Shown piece by piece: positions 8,596 to 17,311 of a DNA stretch of 64,000 bases (position 1 is its first letter; every line of letters starts with the position of its first letter). This stretch comes from Lachnoclostridium sp. An76 (GTDB lineage: Bacteria; Bacillota; Clostridia; Lachnospirales; Lachnospiraceae), in the NCBI RefSeq assembly GCF_002161355.1, contig NZ_NFHL01000004.1:213123-277122 (forward strand), written 5' to 3'. A program made the translations under genes and the position numbers. Below the pieces are notes generated by a model. The model saw only the letters and a list, made by a program, of their open reading frames with translations. It did no database searches and was not told the DNA's origin.

Positions 8596-9480
8596 TCAGA
8601 ATATTCTCAACATATCCTCCGGAAGATCTGCTGTGAACTTCAGATCTTCCCCTGTGATGGGATGGCGGAATGACAGACTGTGTGAATGCAGTGCCTGTCT
8701 CTGGATGTATTCCATATCTGGGTTGTACAGGTAGTCTCCGACAAGGGGAAAGCCCAGATATTTCATATGGACACGGATCTGATGAGTGCGGCCTGTCTCC
8801 AGGACAAGGGAGACGAGGCTGTGTCCGTTCTTTTCTTTTACGACCCGGTAATGGGTCACTGCCCGCTCGCCGTGCTCAAAGTCGATCCGGCGCTCGATCA
8901 GCGGTGTGCCTGCCCTGCCGATGGGAGCGTCTATCGTGCCGGAAGGCGGGGTGACGTGCCCGCGGACGATGGCAAGATATTCCCGCCGGATCTCGTGGCG
9001 CGTGGTCATGGCGGAAAGGATGCCGGAACTGACCATGTGTTTTGCGACCACGGTCAGCCCGGATGTATCCCGGTCAAGACGGTTCGTGCATCGAAAGATA
9101 AAAGGTTTCCCCTGCTGCTGATAATAGTACATCAGCGCATTGGCAAGGGAATTTCTGTAATTATGGAGCGAGGGATGCACCGGCATTCCTGCAGGCTTGT
9201 TGACGACAATGATGTCTTCGTCCTCGTATACAATGCAGAGAGGCAGATCTACTGGCGGGATATTCGGTGAGCTTTCAGTTTCGCGGATATGGACAGTGAG
9301 AGTGTCCCCGGCGCTGAGAGGAGTGCGCATATAGGACCATACGCCGTTTATGAGGATGCTTTCCGGCATCTTTTTCAGCTGTGTGAGATTCTGGCATGAG
9401 TAGCCGCGGCGGCGCAGGAACTGTTCTGTGCGCAGCCCATCCGCATGGGCGTCTATATGGTATGTAATGGTCCGTTCCAT
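8596..9480 (-). CDS. RluA-family RNA pseudouridine synthase
   Basis: Converts specific uridines in rRNA or tRNA to pseudouridine. The catalytic motif NRLDRDTSGL with its invariant aspartate lies in the middle of the protein, preceded by an IIVVNKPAGMPVHPS segment typical of the family. The C-terminus has GRTHQIRVHM, also a family hallmark. Length 294 residues is normal; the N-terminal 80 residues resemble a reduced S4-like RNA-binding domain. GAAAGGAGAGG precedes the ATG on the minus strand. Target position is not predictable from sequence alone. Confidence 0.93.
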   Translation of the reverse strand: MERTITYHIDAHADGLRTEQFLRRRGYSCQNLTQLKKMPESILINGVWSYMRTPLSAGDTLTVHIRETESSPNIPPVDLPLCIVYEDEDIIVVNKPAGMPVHPSLHNYRNSLANALMYYYQQQGKPFIFRCTNRLDRDTSGLTVVAKHMVSSGILSAMTTRHEIRREYLAIVRGHVTPPSGTIDAPIGRAGTPLIERRIDFEHGERAVTHYRVVKEKNGHSLVSLVLETGRTHQIRVHMKYLGFPLVGDYLYNPDMEYIQRQALHSHSLSFRHPITGEDLKFTADLPEDMLRIF

Positions 9481-9838
9481 TTCCTCTCCTTTCTATTTCT
9501 CATTCAGCGCTGCCAGCAGATCAGGGCGGCAGTGAAGGGAAATCCGGGGCAGCGTCCGGCGGCATGCCTGTGTGCCTGACGCGTGCAGTCTTATGCTATG
9601 TTAGCAGAACATTAGGAAAAATGAAAGGCACAGAGAAAAACAGTCCGAAAAAAAGTTAAAAAGGTCAGAAAGGTCAAAACTAAACCAGGGGCCAAAACCA
9701 AAGCTGGAACAGACGGGAAGCCTGTGTTACAATAGCAGAGACGTCTGTAAATGATCCATATCATGATATATGGCATGGCAGAAGAGCAGCAAAACAGAAG
9801 AATAGCAGAATAGAAGAATGACAGAGAGGACAGCACAC
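9481..9838. other. Intergenic region between the divergent RluA and tex genes
   Basis: No convincing gene. An extended -10 (TGTTACAAT, box at 9728-9733) with a poor -35 could be the tex promoter. No -10 for the minus-strand gene was evident. Confidence 0.45.
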
Positions 9839-11995
9839 ATGGATATCAATCAAAAGCTGACAGAAGAACTGGGAGTGAAACAGTGGCAGGTCGACGCCGC
9901 TGTCAATCTGATAGATGAAGGAAATACGATCCCGTTTATTTCCCGGTACAGGAAAGAAGTGACAGGATCCCTCAATGACGAGCAGCTCAGGAAGCTGTAT
10001 GAGCGCCTGGTCTACCTGCGCAATCTGGAAGAGAAGAAGGAGCAGGTCTTATCCAGCATCGAGGAGCAGGGCAAGCTTACGGAAGAGCTCAAGGCGCAGA
10101 TCCTGGCAGCGGAGACACAGGTGGCGGTGGAGGACCTGTACCGCCCGTACCGCCCGAAACGCCGCACCCGCGCGACGATCGCGAAGGAGAAAGGGCTGGA
10201 GCCGCTGGCGGCGTTCATCCTGCTCCAGAGGACAAAGGAGCCACTGGAAAAGACTGCTGCGGAATATGTCTCAGAGGAAAAAGGCGTGGAGAGCCCGGAA
10301 GAGGCGATCCAGGGAGCTGCGGATATTATAGCGGAGTCAATCTCGGACAATGCGGATTACCGCGCCTGGATCCGAAATGCCACGGCAAAGAAGGGCAAGG
10401 TCATTTCCACGGCAAAAGACCCGGAGGCTGAGTCCGTATATGAGATGTACTATGAGTTTGAAGAGCCGGTGGCAAAGCTGGCAGGGCACAGAGTGCTGGC
10501 CCTAAACCGCGGGGAGAAGGAGAAGTTCCTTACCGTGAAGGTGGAAACGCCGGAGGAGGATATCATCCGATACCTTGAGAAAAAGACGGTCCGCACGGAC
10601 AACCCGTACACCACGCCTGTGTTAAAAGCTGTGGTGGCAGACAGCTACCAGAGGCTGATCGCCCCGGCGATCGAGAGGGAGATCCGGAATGAGCTGACGG
10701 AGAAAGCGGAGGATGGAGCCATCGAAGTTTTCGGGAAGAACCTGCACCAGCTCCTCATGCAGCCGCCTATTGCCGGCAGGGTCGTCCTGGGATGGGACCC
10801 GGCGTTCCGTACAGGATGCAAGCTGGCAGTTGTCGATCCTACGGGGAAGGTCATCGGGACCACGGTCATTTACCCGACCGCTCCGACCACGCCCCAGAAG
10901 ATCAAGGCGAGCAAGGACCTTCTGAAGAAGATCATCCCAAAGTACCATATCTCTCTGATCTCCCTGGGGAATGGCACCGCATCAAGGGAGTCTGAGCAGT
11001 TCATCGTGGAGCTGTTAAAAGAGATCCCGGAGGAGAAGGTACAGTATGTGATCGTCAATGAGGCCGGCGCATCTGTCTACTCGGCGAGCAAGCTGGCGAG
11101 TGAAGAATTCCCCAAGTTCGACGTGGGGCAGAGGAGCGCGGCGTCTATCGCAAGGCGTCTCCAGGATCCGCTGGCAGAGCTGGTGAAGATCGATCCGAAG
11201 TCCATCGGGGTAGGGCAGTACCAGCATGACATGAACCAGAAGAAGCTGGGAGAATCCTTAAACGGCGTGGTGGAGGACTGTGTGAATAAAGTCGGCGTGG
11301 ATCTAAATACTGCGTCAGCGCCGCTTCTTTCCTATATCTCCGGTATCAGCGGTACGGTCGCGAAAAATATCGTGGCGTACCGGGAAGAAAACGGCAGATT
11401 CTCCGACCGCAGGGAGCTCCTCAAAGTTCCGAAGCTGGGACCGAAGGCCTTCGAGCAGTGCGCGGGCTTCATGCGCATCACAGGGGGCAAAAATCCTCTG
11501 GACGGGACCGGCGTGCACCCGGAGTCCTACGGGGCGGCGGAGAAGCTGCTTAAAAAACAGGGATATACGCCGGAAGACGTGGCGGAACACAATCTGGCAG
11601 GGCTGTCCCTGACGATTAAAGATTATAAGGGCCTGGCAGAAGAGCTGGGAGTCGGAGAGATCACGCTCCGGGATATTGTAAAAGAGCTGGAGAAGCCGGC
11701 GAGAGACCCCCGTGACGAGATGCCGAAGCCAATCCTGCGCACGGATGTGCTGGAGATGAAGGACTTAAAAGAAGGCATGATCCTCAAAGGCACAGTGAGA
11801 AATGTGATCGATTTCGGCGTGTTCGTGGATATCGGCGTGCACCAGGACGGACTGGTCCATATCTCCCAGATCACGGACCGGTATATCAAACATCCGCTGG
11901 AAGTTGTGAGCGTGGGAGATATCGTAGATGTAAAGGTGATGAGCGTGGACCTGAAAAAGAAAAGGATCCAGCTGACCATGAGAGGGATCAGCTGA
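9839..11995 (+). CDS. tex: Tex-family S1 RNA-binding protein
   Basis: A 718-residue nucleic-acid-binding protein linked to transcription fidelity and toxin gene expression in other bacteria. Order of domains: N-terminal Tex helical region (about residues 1-190), RNase H-like YqgF domain in the middle (WDPAFRTGCKLAVVD), helix-hairpin-helix (about residues 490-560, SYISGISGTVAKNIVAYREE), and a C-terminal S1 domain (GTVRNVIDFGVFVDIGVHQDG). An in-frame ATG lies 21 bp upstream at 9818, but GAGAGGAC precedes the ATG at 9839 and MDINQKLTEELGV matches the family start. Confidence 0.95.
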   Translation: MDINQKLTEELGVKQWQVDAAVNLIDEGNTIPFISRYRKEVTGSLNDEQLRKLYERLVYLRNLEEKKEQVLSSIEEQGKLTEELKAQILAAETQVAVEDLYRPYRPKRRTRATIAKEKGLEPLAAFILLQRTKEPLEKTAAEYVSEEKGVESPEEAIQGAADIIAESISDNADYRAWIRNATAKKGKVISTAKDPEAESVYEMYYEFEEPVAKLAGHRVLALNRGEKEKFLTVKVETPEEDIIRYLEKKTVRTDNPYTTPVLKAVVADSYQRLIAPAIEREIRNELTEKAEDGAIEVFGKNLHQLLMQPPIAGRVVLGWDPAFRTGCKLAVVDPTGKVIGTTVIYPTAPTTPQKIKASKDLLKKIIPKYHISLISLGNGTASRESEQFIVELLKEIPEEKVQYVIVNEAGASVYSASKLASEEFPKFDVGQRSAASIARRLQDPLAELVKIDPKSIGVGQYQHDMNQKKLGESLNGVVEDCVNKVGVDLNTASAPLLSYISGISGTVAKNIVAYREENGRFSDRRELLKVPKLGPKAFEQCAGFMRITGGKNPLDGTGVHPESYGAAEKLLKKQGYTPEDVAEHNLAGLSLTIKDYKGLAEELGVGEITLRDIVKELEKPARDPRDEMPKPILRTDVLEMKDLKEGMILKGTVRNVIDFGVFVDIGVHQDGLVHISQITDRYIKHPLEVVSVGDIVDVKVMSVDLKKKRIQLTMRGIS

Positions 11996-12002
11996 ATCCA
12001 GA

Positions 12003-12100
12003 GTCTGTCTCCAAAGTCTGTCTCTAAAATCTGTCTCCAAAATCCTGATGTCAGGTGTCTTAAGAGCCCTGACGTCAGGCATCTTAAAAGCCAAATGTCA
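12003..12100. repeat. Degenerate short direct repeats after tex
   Basis: Three copies of a 13-14-bp unit (GTCTGTCTCCAAA-like) run into two to three copies of a 23-24-bp unit built on CCTGAYGTCAGG plus a CTTAARAG tail. CCTGACGTCAGG is a perfect 12-bp palindrome. They fill the gap between the convergent tex and HAD genes. Confidence 0.75.
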
Positions 12101-12736
12101 GGCCTCCAGGAGCATCCGGGCAAGTTCCGCCGGAGTCTCGGGATGATACTGCGCCGGGATATGGGAATCCTCATGCGCTCCCCATACTGCGCAGGCAAAG
12201 TCAACGCCTGCGGAGGAAGCGCATTTCCCGTCGCCTGAGCTGTCCCCGACATAGAGGATCTCACCGCTCCCGGCTCCTGTCTTCTCCATGTATTTCAGGA
12301 GCGGAGCAGGGGAGGGCTTGTGCTCCTCTGTGTCGTCCGAGCAGATCTCGACAGTAAAATAAGGGCGGATGGGGAGCGGATCCAGAACCAGATCCAGCTC
12401 TTCGTGTGTCCTGGATGTGACGATGCCAAGAGTACAGCCGGCATTTTTCAACGCTTCCAGCAGCTCGGGGATGCCCTCAAAGGGCTGCATGAGGTCGCTG
12501 TGTTTCGCCTCGTTTTCCACCCAGAGGGCGATGGTCTCTTCCGCTCTGTCCGTGATGCCGAAATATTCCATATTCCCTATGGAAGTCCGGCCGAGGACAT
12601 GGCCCATCTCCTCGATCTCAGGGGAAGAGCCTGTGACGGCGAGGAGAGCCTCGCGCAGGGAATAAAGGATACAGTAGGCTGTATCGAGAAGGGTTCCGTC
12701 TACATCAAAAACGATATGCTTATACTTCTTGTTCAT
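12098..12736 (-). CDS. HAD-family phosphatase, phosphoglycolate phosphatase-like
   Basis: A 212-residue hydrolase of the haloacid dehalogenase superfamily. Motif I is FDVDGTLLDTA at the N-terminus with the two catalytic aspartates; motif II is VTSRT; motif IV is YVGDSSGDGKCA near residues 160-170. A helical cap lies between motifs I and II. It likely removes phosphate from a small metabolite or sugar phosphate. The ATG is preceded by GGAGA on the minus strand. It lies downstream of the LacI gene on the same strand with a 212-bp gap holding a tandem repeat, so co-transcription is uncertain. Confidence 0.9.
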   Translation of the reverse strand: MNKKYKHIVFDVDGTLLDTAYCILYSLREALLAVTGSSPEIEEMGHVLGRTSIGNMEYFGITDRAEETIALWVENEAKHSDLMQPFEGIPELLEALKNAGCTLGIVTSRTHEELDLVLDPLPIRPYFTVEICSDDTEEHKPSPAPLLKYMEKTGAGSGEILYVGDSSGDGKCASSAGVDFACAVWGAHEDSHIPAQYHPETPAELARMLLEA

Positions 12737-12755
12737 AGTTGAAAGTCTCCGTTCT

Positions 12756-12778
12756 GCCGCCTGGAAAGCGGCTTTTTT
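12756..12778 (+). terminator. Stem-loop with T-run in plus orientation
   Basis: GCCGC-CTGGAAA-GCGGC followed by TTTTTT, C, TTTTT. No plus-strand gene ends here, so it would only stop antisense transcription entering the HAD-LacI interval. Confidence 0.45.
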
Positions 12779-12830
12779 CTTTTTGCAGGCAGCAGCCCGG
12801 GCGGATATGCCGCACGGCTGTCTGCCGTAT

Positions 12831-12932
12831 GTCAGGAAGTGCCACCCGTCGGGAAGTGCTACCTGTCGGGAAGCACCGCCTGCCCGGAGGCGTCACCTGC
12901 CGGGGAGTACCACCTGTCGGAAAGTGCCACCT
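12831..12932. repeat. Six degenerate 17-bp tandem repeats
   Basis: Six consecutive 17-bp units of the form GTCGGGAAGTGCCACCT cover 12831-12932, each differing from the consensus by one to six bases. They fill the space between the 3' end of the LacI gene and the HAD gene. Confidence 0.85.
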
Positions 12933-12948
12933 GTTTGGGAAAATCCCC

Positions 12949-13974
12949 CTACGCCGTGGTCTCCCTCCGGATCAGCACCGGCGGGATGATCCGGTGCACG
13001 GGTCCTGTCTGCGGGGCGGGCCTGCGTTTCTTCCGTTCCTCCATCTGTTCGGAGAGAAGCTTCATTGCCTCATTCGCGATCACGCTGATCTGCTGCCCCA
13101 CTGTGCTGATCGGGATGACAGCCTCCCTGGAAATAGGCGAGTTGTCAAACCCGATGATCTGGTAAGTATCGGGAAGGCTGCCGTATCTCTGGATCAGGAT
13201 GTTCAGTAAGACATTGGCATGGGTATCGTTCGGCATGAAGATCCCCTTCCGTTTCCCCGGGTATTTTTGTTCAAGCTGGTCTGTCAGCGAGGAGATCCTC
13301 TCCCTGTTTTCTTCAAACGTATTCCCCAGATGGGTGAGGATCAGCTCATAGGGCAGATGGTACTCTTTGCACGTATCCACAAATCCCCGGATCCGGCCGG
13401 ATGCAGGCTGGCTGTCAGGCATATCTGCGTTTACATGGATGATGATATCGCATCCGCTCTTGCGAAGGAGGCTCGCCGCCTGGACTCCGCCCATGTAATT
13501 GTCTGTGTTGACGCTGGATATAAACTGGTCTTCACGCTCGATGCCGACCACAGGCACCCCGTAGGAAGCCAGCTCTCTGGAAGGGACTGTCCCGCTCAGG
13601 ATGATCATGCCTTCGATATTGTAGGCAAGCAGCTCTTCAATGTATTTCCGCTCCACATCTGCTTTTTCATTCCCGGCGAAGACAAGGAACTTGTAGCCGT
13701 AAGTCCCGTAAGTGTCAAGGATCTGGCTGAGCATTTCTGAGTAGAAGTGCATGTACAGGTTGGGGATGATGAGCCCGACGAATTCCGTCTTCCCGCTGGC
13801 AAGGATGCGGCCCACTTTGTTTTCCTTATAATCCAGTTCTGTCAGGGCGTCCGAGATCTTCTGCTGATTCTCCAGTGTGAGGGAATCCGGGGCATTAAAA
13901 TAGCGGGAGATCGTTGTCTTGGAAAATCCCGTGTATGCCGCGATATCTGCGAATGTTACTTTTTTCTGTTTCAT
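12949..13974 (-). CDS. LacI-family transcriptional regulator of the fructoside locus
   Basis: A 341-residue repressor. The N-terminal helix-turn-helix reads VTFADIAAYTGFSKTTISRY with the hinge helix following near residue 50. The rest is a periplasmic-binding-protein-like sugar sensor. AAGGAG precedes the ATG on the minus strand. It is divergent from the ABC/GH32/fructokinase operon. The 283-bp interval holds CCGG-centred dyads typical of LacI operators, so it very likely controls that operon and itself. The effector is probably a fructose-containing sugar or its phosphate; that is inferred from the neighbours. Confidence 0.93.
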   Translation of the reverse strand: MKQKKVTFADIAAYTGFSKTTISRYFNAPDSLTLENQQKISDALTELDYKENKVGRILASGKTEFVGLIIPNLYMHFYSEMLSQILDTYGTYGYKFLVFAGNEKADVERKYIEELLAYNIEGMIILSGTVPSRELASYGVPVVGIEREDQFISSVNTDNYMGGVQAASLLRKSGCDIIIHVNADMPDSQPASGRIRGFVDTCKEYHLPYELILTHLGNTFEENRERISSLTDQLEQKYPGKRKGIFMPNDTHANVLLNILIQRYGSLPDTYQIIGFDNSPISREAVIPISTVGQQISVIANEAMKLLSEQMEERKKRRPAPQTGPVHRIIPPVLIRRETTA

Positions 13975-14067
13975 GTCTTTTTGCTCCTTTGGCTTAACGC
14001 AGACTGTGTCCTATACGATCACAGCAACTACAGTATAACAGAAAAAAGCGCGGGCAGGCAATAAAGT

Positions 14068-14089
14068 GACCGGTTACAAAACCGGTTTT
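14068..14089. promoter_or_regulatory. LacI-type operator, distal copy
   Basis: Two adjacent CCGG-centred elements: TGACCGGTTACA and the perfect palindrome AAAACCGGTTTT (14078-14089). They lie between the divergent LacI gene and the transport operon. Confidence 0.65.
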
Positions 14090-14151
14090 GTGAAATCTGT
14101 ACAGAAAATGCGGAGAGAAAATGGGACAAATGCTGAAACTGTATTTTTGTA

Positions 14152-14180
14152 TTGACACTCTGCGTTCCAAGAGCTATGAT
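14152..14180 (+). promoter_or_regulatory. Promoter of the fructoside transport operon
   Basis: TTGACA (14152-14157), 17-bp spacer, TATGAT (14175-14180). The proximal operator lies just past the expected start of transcription. Confidence 0.88.
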
Positions 14181-14196
14181 CGCATTAAAAGAATCG

Positions 14197-14213
14197 GTTA
14201 CTTAACCGGTAAC
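14197..14213. promoter_or_regulatory. LacI-type operator, proximal copy
   Basis: Inverted arms GTTAC and GTAAC with a central TTAACCG, including an ACCGGT core like that of the distal copy. A similar CGTAATCGG half-site follows. The position, about +10 to +27 relative to the predicted promoter, suits repression by blocking elongation or open-complex exit. Confidence 0.65.
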
Positions 14214-14257
14214 GTAATCGGTTTTACAATAATTGTTTCAGAAGAGGAGGTAAAGGG

Positions 14258-15580
14258 ATGAAGAAACGATGGCTGTGTCTGACCGGCGTGATCCTCGCCG
14301 CGGCGTGCCTTTCCGGGTGCCAGCAGAAGGATCCGGAGCCGGGAGAGGTGCCGGGCTATGACCAGGGAGAAGAGTATCTCTCGATCTGGGTGCATTCCAT
14401 AGAGGATACGGAGGAAGGCCAGGCATACAGAGAATCAGTGGAGAGCTTTAACGAGGCTTATGACGGGACGTATTTCGCGGATATCGAGTTCGTGCCGAGG
14501 AATGACAGCGGAGGCGGGTATTCGGACAAGGTCAATGCGTCTGTCATGGCGGGAGGCCTGCCGGATGTGCTCACAGTGGACGGGCCGAACGTATCGGCGT
14601 ACGCGTCGAACGGGATCATCCAGCCGCTTGCGGACCTGACGGAGGAAGAGGAGAGTGAATACCTGCCGTCCATCATCGAGCAGGGGACGGTCAACGGCGA
14701 CCTGTATGCCCTGGGGGTGATGGAGTCCAGCGTAGGATTCTACTATAACAAGGACATTATCGAGGAGGCGGGGATCGAGATCCCGGACGCGGACGACCCG
14801 TGGACCTGGTCGGAGTTCCTGGATATCCTGGAGGAGCTGAAACCTCTGATGGATGAGAAAGACGGCTATCCCCTGGATATGACATTCCCGGTAGGGGAGA
14901 CGAGCATCTATTATTATGCTCCCTTTGTCTGGTCAGGCGGGGGCGAGCTGGTAAGCGACGACGGGCTGACAGTGGACGGATATTTCAATTCAGATCAGAC
15001 TGCCGCAGCGATGGAATACTTCCGCACGATCGTGGAAAATGAGTACATGTCGGAAGCGCCGATCGACCATCTTTTCGAGAGCGGAAGGGCAGCGTTTAAA
15101 TTCGACGGGGCGTGGGAAGTCAATACCGTCTACACAAGTTACCCGGACATCGACCTGGGAGTCGCGCCTTACATTGTCAGCGACGACTGGGACGGAGAGG
15201 CCTATACGCCGACAGGCTCGTGGGCGTTCGCGGCGTCTTCCGAGACAGAGGATATCGAGGGAGCCACGGAGCTGGTCAAATGGATGAGCGGAGTGGACAG
15301 CGGGATCCGCATCTGGGAGATGACGAAGAATTTCCCGTCTACATATGAAGCATTTGAAAATATCGATGTGTTCCAGACAGATGAGAACTACAAGGCGCTG
15401 TACGACCAGCTGAGCAATTACGGGCATCCCAGACCGAAGACCCCGGTGTATCCGCAGGTGAGCACCAGTTTCCAGGAGGTACTGGAAAGCACGGCGCTGA
15501 GCGGAAAGGATGTACAGGAAGAGCTTGACAAGGCTGTGGAACGGATCGATCAGAAACTGGAACGTTATACGAGGGAATAA
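14258..15580 (+). CDS. Sugar ABC transporter substrate-binding lipoprotein (family 1)
   Basis: A 440-residue extracellular solute-binding protein. The signal peptide ends in a lipobox, ACLSGC, with the lipidated cysteine near residue 22. The mature part has the two-lobe family 1 pattern; a PDVLTVDGP stretch near residue 100 and a GSWAFAASSE stretch near residue 328 are typical. AGAGGAGG precedes the ATG. As first gene of the operon it captures the sugar for the two permeases. The GH32 and fructokinase genes downstream point to sucrose or a short fructo-oligosaccharide as substrate. Confidence 0.93.
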   Translation: MKKRWLCLTGVILAAACLSGCQQKDPEPGEVPGYDQGEEYLSIWVHSIEDTEEGQAYRESVESFNEAYDGTYFADIEFVPRNDSGGGYSDKVNASVMAGGLPDVLTVDGPNVSAYASNGIIQPLADLTEEEESEYLPSIIEQGTVNGDLYALGVMESSVGFYYNKDIIEEAGIEIPDADDPWTWSEFLDILEELKPLMDEKDGYPLDMTFPVGETSIYYYAPFVWSGGGELVSDDGLTVDGYFNSDQTAAAMEYFRTIVENEYMSEAPIDHLFESGRAAFKFDGAWEVNTVYTSYPDIDLGVAPYIVSDDWDGEAYTPTGSWAFAASSETEDIEGATELVKWMSGVDSGIRIWEMTKNFPSTYEAFENIDVFQTDENYKALYDQLSNYGHPRPKTPVYPQVSTSFQEVLESTALSGKDVQEELDKAVERIDQKLERYTRE

Positions 15581-15584
15581 AATT

Positions 15585-16484
15585 ATGAAGAAAAAGAATT
15601 CAATCATGGGAATGGCGTTTTTCGGGCCCGCGCTGGTGCTGCTCACCATTTTCTTATTCCTGCCGATGCTGCTTACGTTCGGATTCAGCTTTACGGATTA
15701 TTTTGCGCTGAATCCTGAGCTGACACATTTCGTGGGGCTGGAAAACTACATCAATATTTTTAAGGACGAACTTTTTGTACAGTCGTTTTTGAACACCGTA
15801 AAATTTGTGATCATCATTGTGCCGCTCCAGTGCGGCGGAGCGCTGCTCCTGGCGCTGGCCATCAACAAAGCGGCGCACTGCAAGAAATATTTTAAAGTCG
15901 CGTTTTTCGTGCCGGTGGTCATGTCCCTGGCCGTTGTCTCCACACTGTGGATGCAGATCTACAGTCCGGAGGGCATCCTGAATACGCTCCTGGCGAACTT
16001 CGGGATCGACGCGCAGCCGTTTATCCACAGCGCGGACCAGGCGCTGCCGTCCATCGCCATCATGAGCGTATGGCAGGGAGTGGGTTACCAGATGATCATC
16101 TTCCTGGGCGGGCTGCAGAATATCAACCCCGCGCTCTACGAGGCGGCGGAGATGGACCATGCCAGCGCATGGCAGAAGTTTAAGGACATCACGCTCCCGG
16201 AGCTGAAGCCTCTGTGCATCTTCGTGTTCATCACAGTGACGATCGGCGCGTTCCGTATGCTGGTCCAGCCGATGGTTATGACCGGAGGCGGTCCGGACCA
16301 TTCGACGTACACCCTTGTCTACGACATTTACGAGACAGGTACAGTCAACTGGGAGATGGGACTTGCGTCTACCATGGCGATCGTATTTACGGTATTTGTG
16401 GTGATCCTGACGATCATCCAGAATGTACTGACTAAGGATAAGGAGGGAAGAAAGCATGTTGACAAAAAAGCAAAAGCGAATTAA
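15585..16484 (+). CDS. Sugar ABC transporter permease, MalF-like
   Basis: A 299-residue membrane permease with about six hydrophobic segments. The EAA loop reads EAAEMDHASAWQKFKDITLP near residue 190. The frame is open from 15510, but the ATG at 15585 lies 4 nt past the stop of the binding-protein gene and has GAGGG upstream. MKKKNSIMGMAFFGPALVLL is a normal permease start. Its 3' end overlaps the next permease gene by 29 bp. Confidence 0.93.
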   Translation: MKKKNSIMGMAFFGPALVLLTIFLFLPMLLTFGFSFTDYFALNPELTHFVGLENYINIFKDELFVQSFLNTVKFVIIIVPLQCGGALLLALAINKAAHCKKYFKVAFFVPVVMSLAVVSTLWMQIYSPEGILNTLLANFGIDAQPFIHSADQALPSIAIMSVWQGVGYQMIIFLGGLQNINPALYEAAEMDHASAWQKFKDITLPELKPLCIFVFITVTIGAFRMLVQPMVMTGGGPDHSTYTLVYDIYETGTVNWEMGLASTMAIVFTVFVVILTIIQNVLTKDKEGRKHVDKKAKAN

Positions 16485-17307
16485 CTGGATCCTGGTAGCT
16501 GTGCTGCTGGTGCTGTCCGTATTCTTCCTCTTCCCGGTGATCTGGATGCTGGCGAACTCCTTTAAGCCGGACGCGGCGATCACAGCGGATATGAATTCCA
16601 TAGCGGCGTTCATCCCGCCGGCGCTGAACGGAAACTTTTTTGAAAATTATGTTTCCATCCTCACGGACACGAACTTTTTGAGATACATGGCGAACACGCT
16701 CTTTTACGCGGCGGTCCTGATCGTCCTGAGCATCGTGGTAAACGGCCTGGCGGGATATGCGCTTGCGAAGATCAAGTTCCCGTTCCGCGACCAGTGGCTT
16801 ATGATCATTATCATGCTGCTCATCGTGCCGACGGAGACGGTCATTACGATCCATTTCCTGATCATCGCCAAGGCGGGGCTTTTGAATACCATTGTCGGAT
16901 ACATCCTGCCGCTGATCGTCAACCCGTTCAACATCTTTCTGTTCCGGCAGGTGTTCGTAAGCCTCCCGGACGATGTGTACGAAGCGGCGCAGCTGGACTT
17001 CTGCGGGCCGGTGAAATACTTCTTCACCATGGTCCTGCCAATGTCAAAGACTGTGGTCGCGACGGTCAGCGTGTTTACATTCCTGAATGTGTGGAACGAT
17101 TATCTCTGGCCGTCTCTGGTATTTACATCCAGCGACCTGCTGACAGCGCAGATCGGCCTGAACTCGATCACGTCCAACGAAAATACAACGATGGGGCAGA
17201 CCCTCGCGGTCATTACTCTTGTTACCATACCAGTCATCATCATCTACTCTCTGTTCTCAAAGCAGATCGTGGAAGGTGTAACATCAACAGGTTCAAAGGA
17301 AGGATAA
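16456..17307 (+). CDS. Sugar ABC transporter permease, MalG-like
   Basis: A 283-residue inner-membrane permease, partner of the preceding one. The first membrane segment spans about residues 10-30. The EAA loop is YEAAQLDFCGPVKYFFTMVL near residue 175, and the C-terminus has the usual final hydrophobic segment. AGGAGGGAAG precedes the ATG, which lies inside the upstream gene, so the two are translationally coupled. Confidence 0.93.
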   Translation: MLTKKQKRINWILVAVLLVLSVFFLFPVIWMLANSFKPDAAITADMNSIAAFIPPALNGNFFENYVSILTDTNFLRYMANTLFYAAVLIVLSIVVNGLAGYALAKIKFPFRDQWLMIIIMLLIVPTETVITIHFLIIAKAGLLNTIVGYILPLIVNPFNIFLFRQVFVSLPDDVYEAAQLDFCGPVKYFFTMVLPMSKTVVATVSVFTFLNVWNDYLWPSLVFTSSDLLTAQIGLNSITSNENTTMGQTLAVITLVTIPVIIIYSLFSKQIVEGVTSTGSKEG

Positions 17308-17311
17308 GAAG

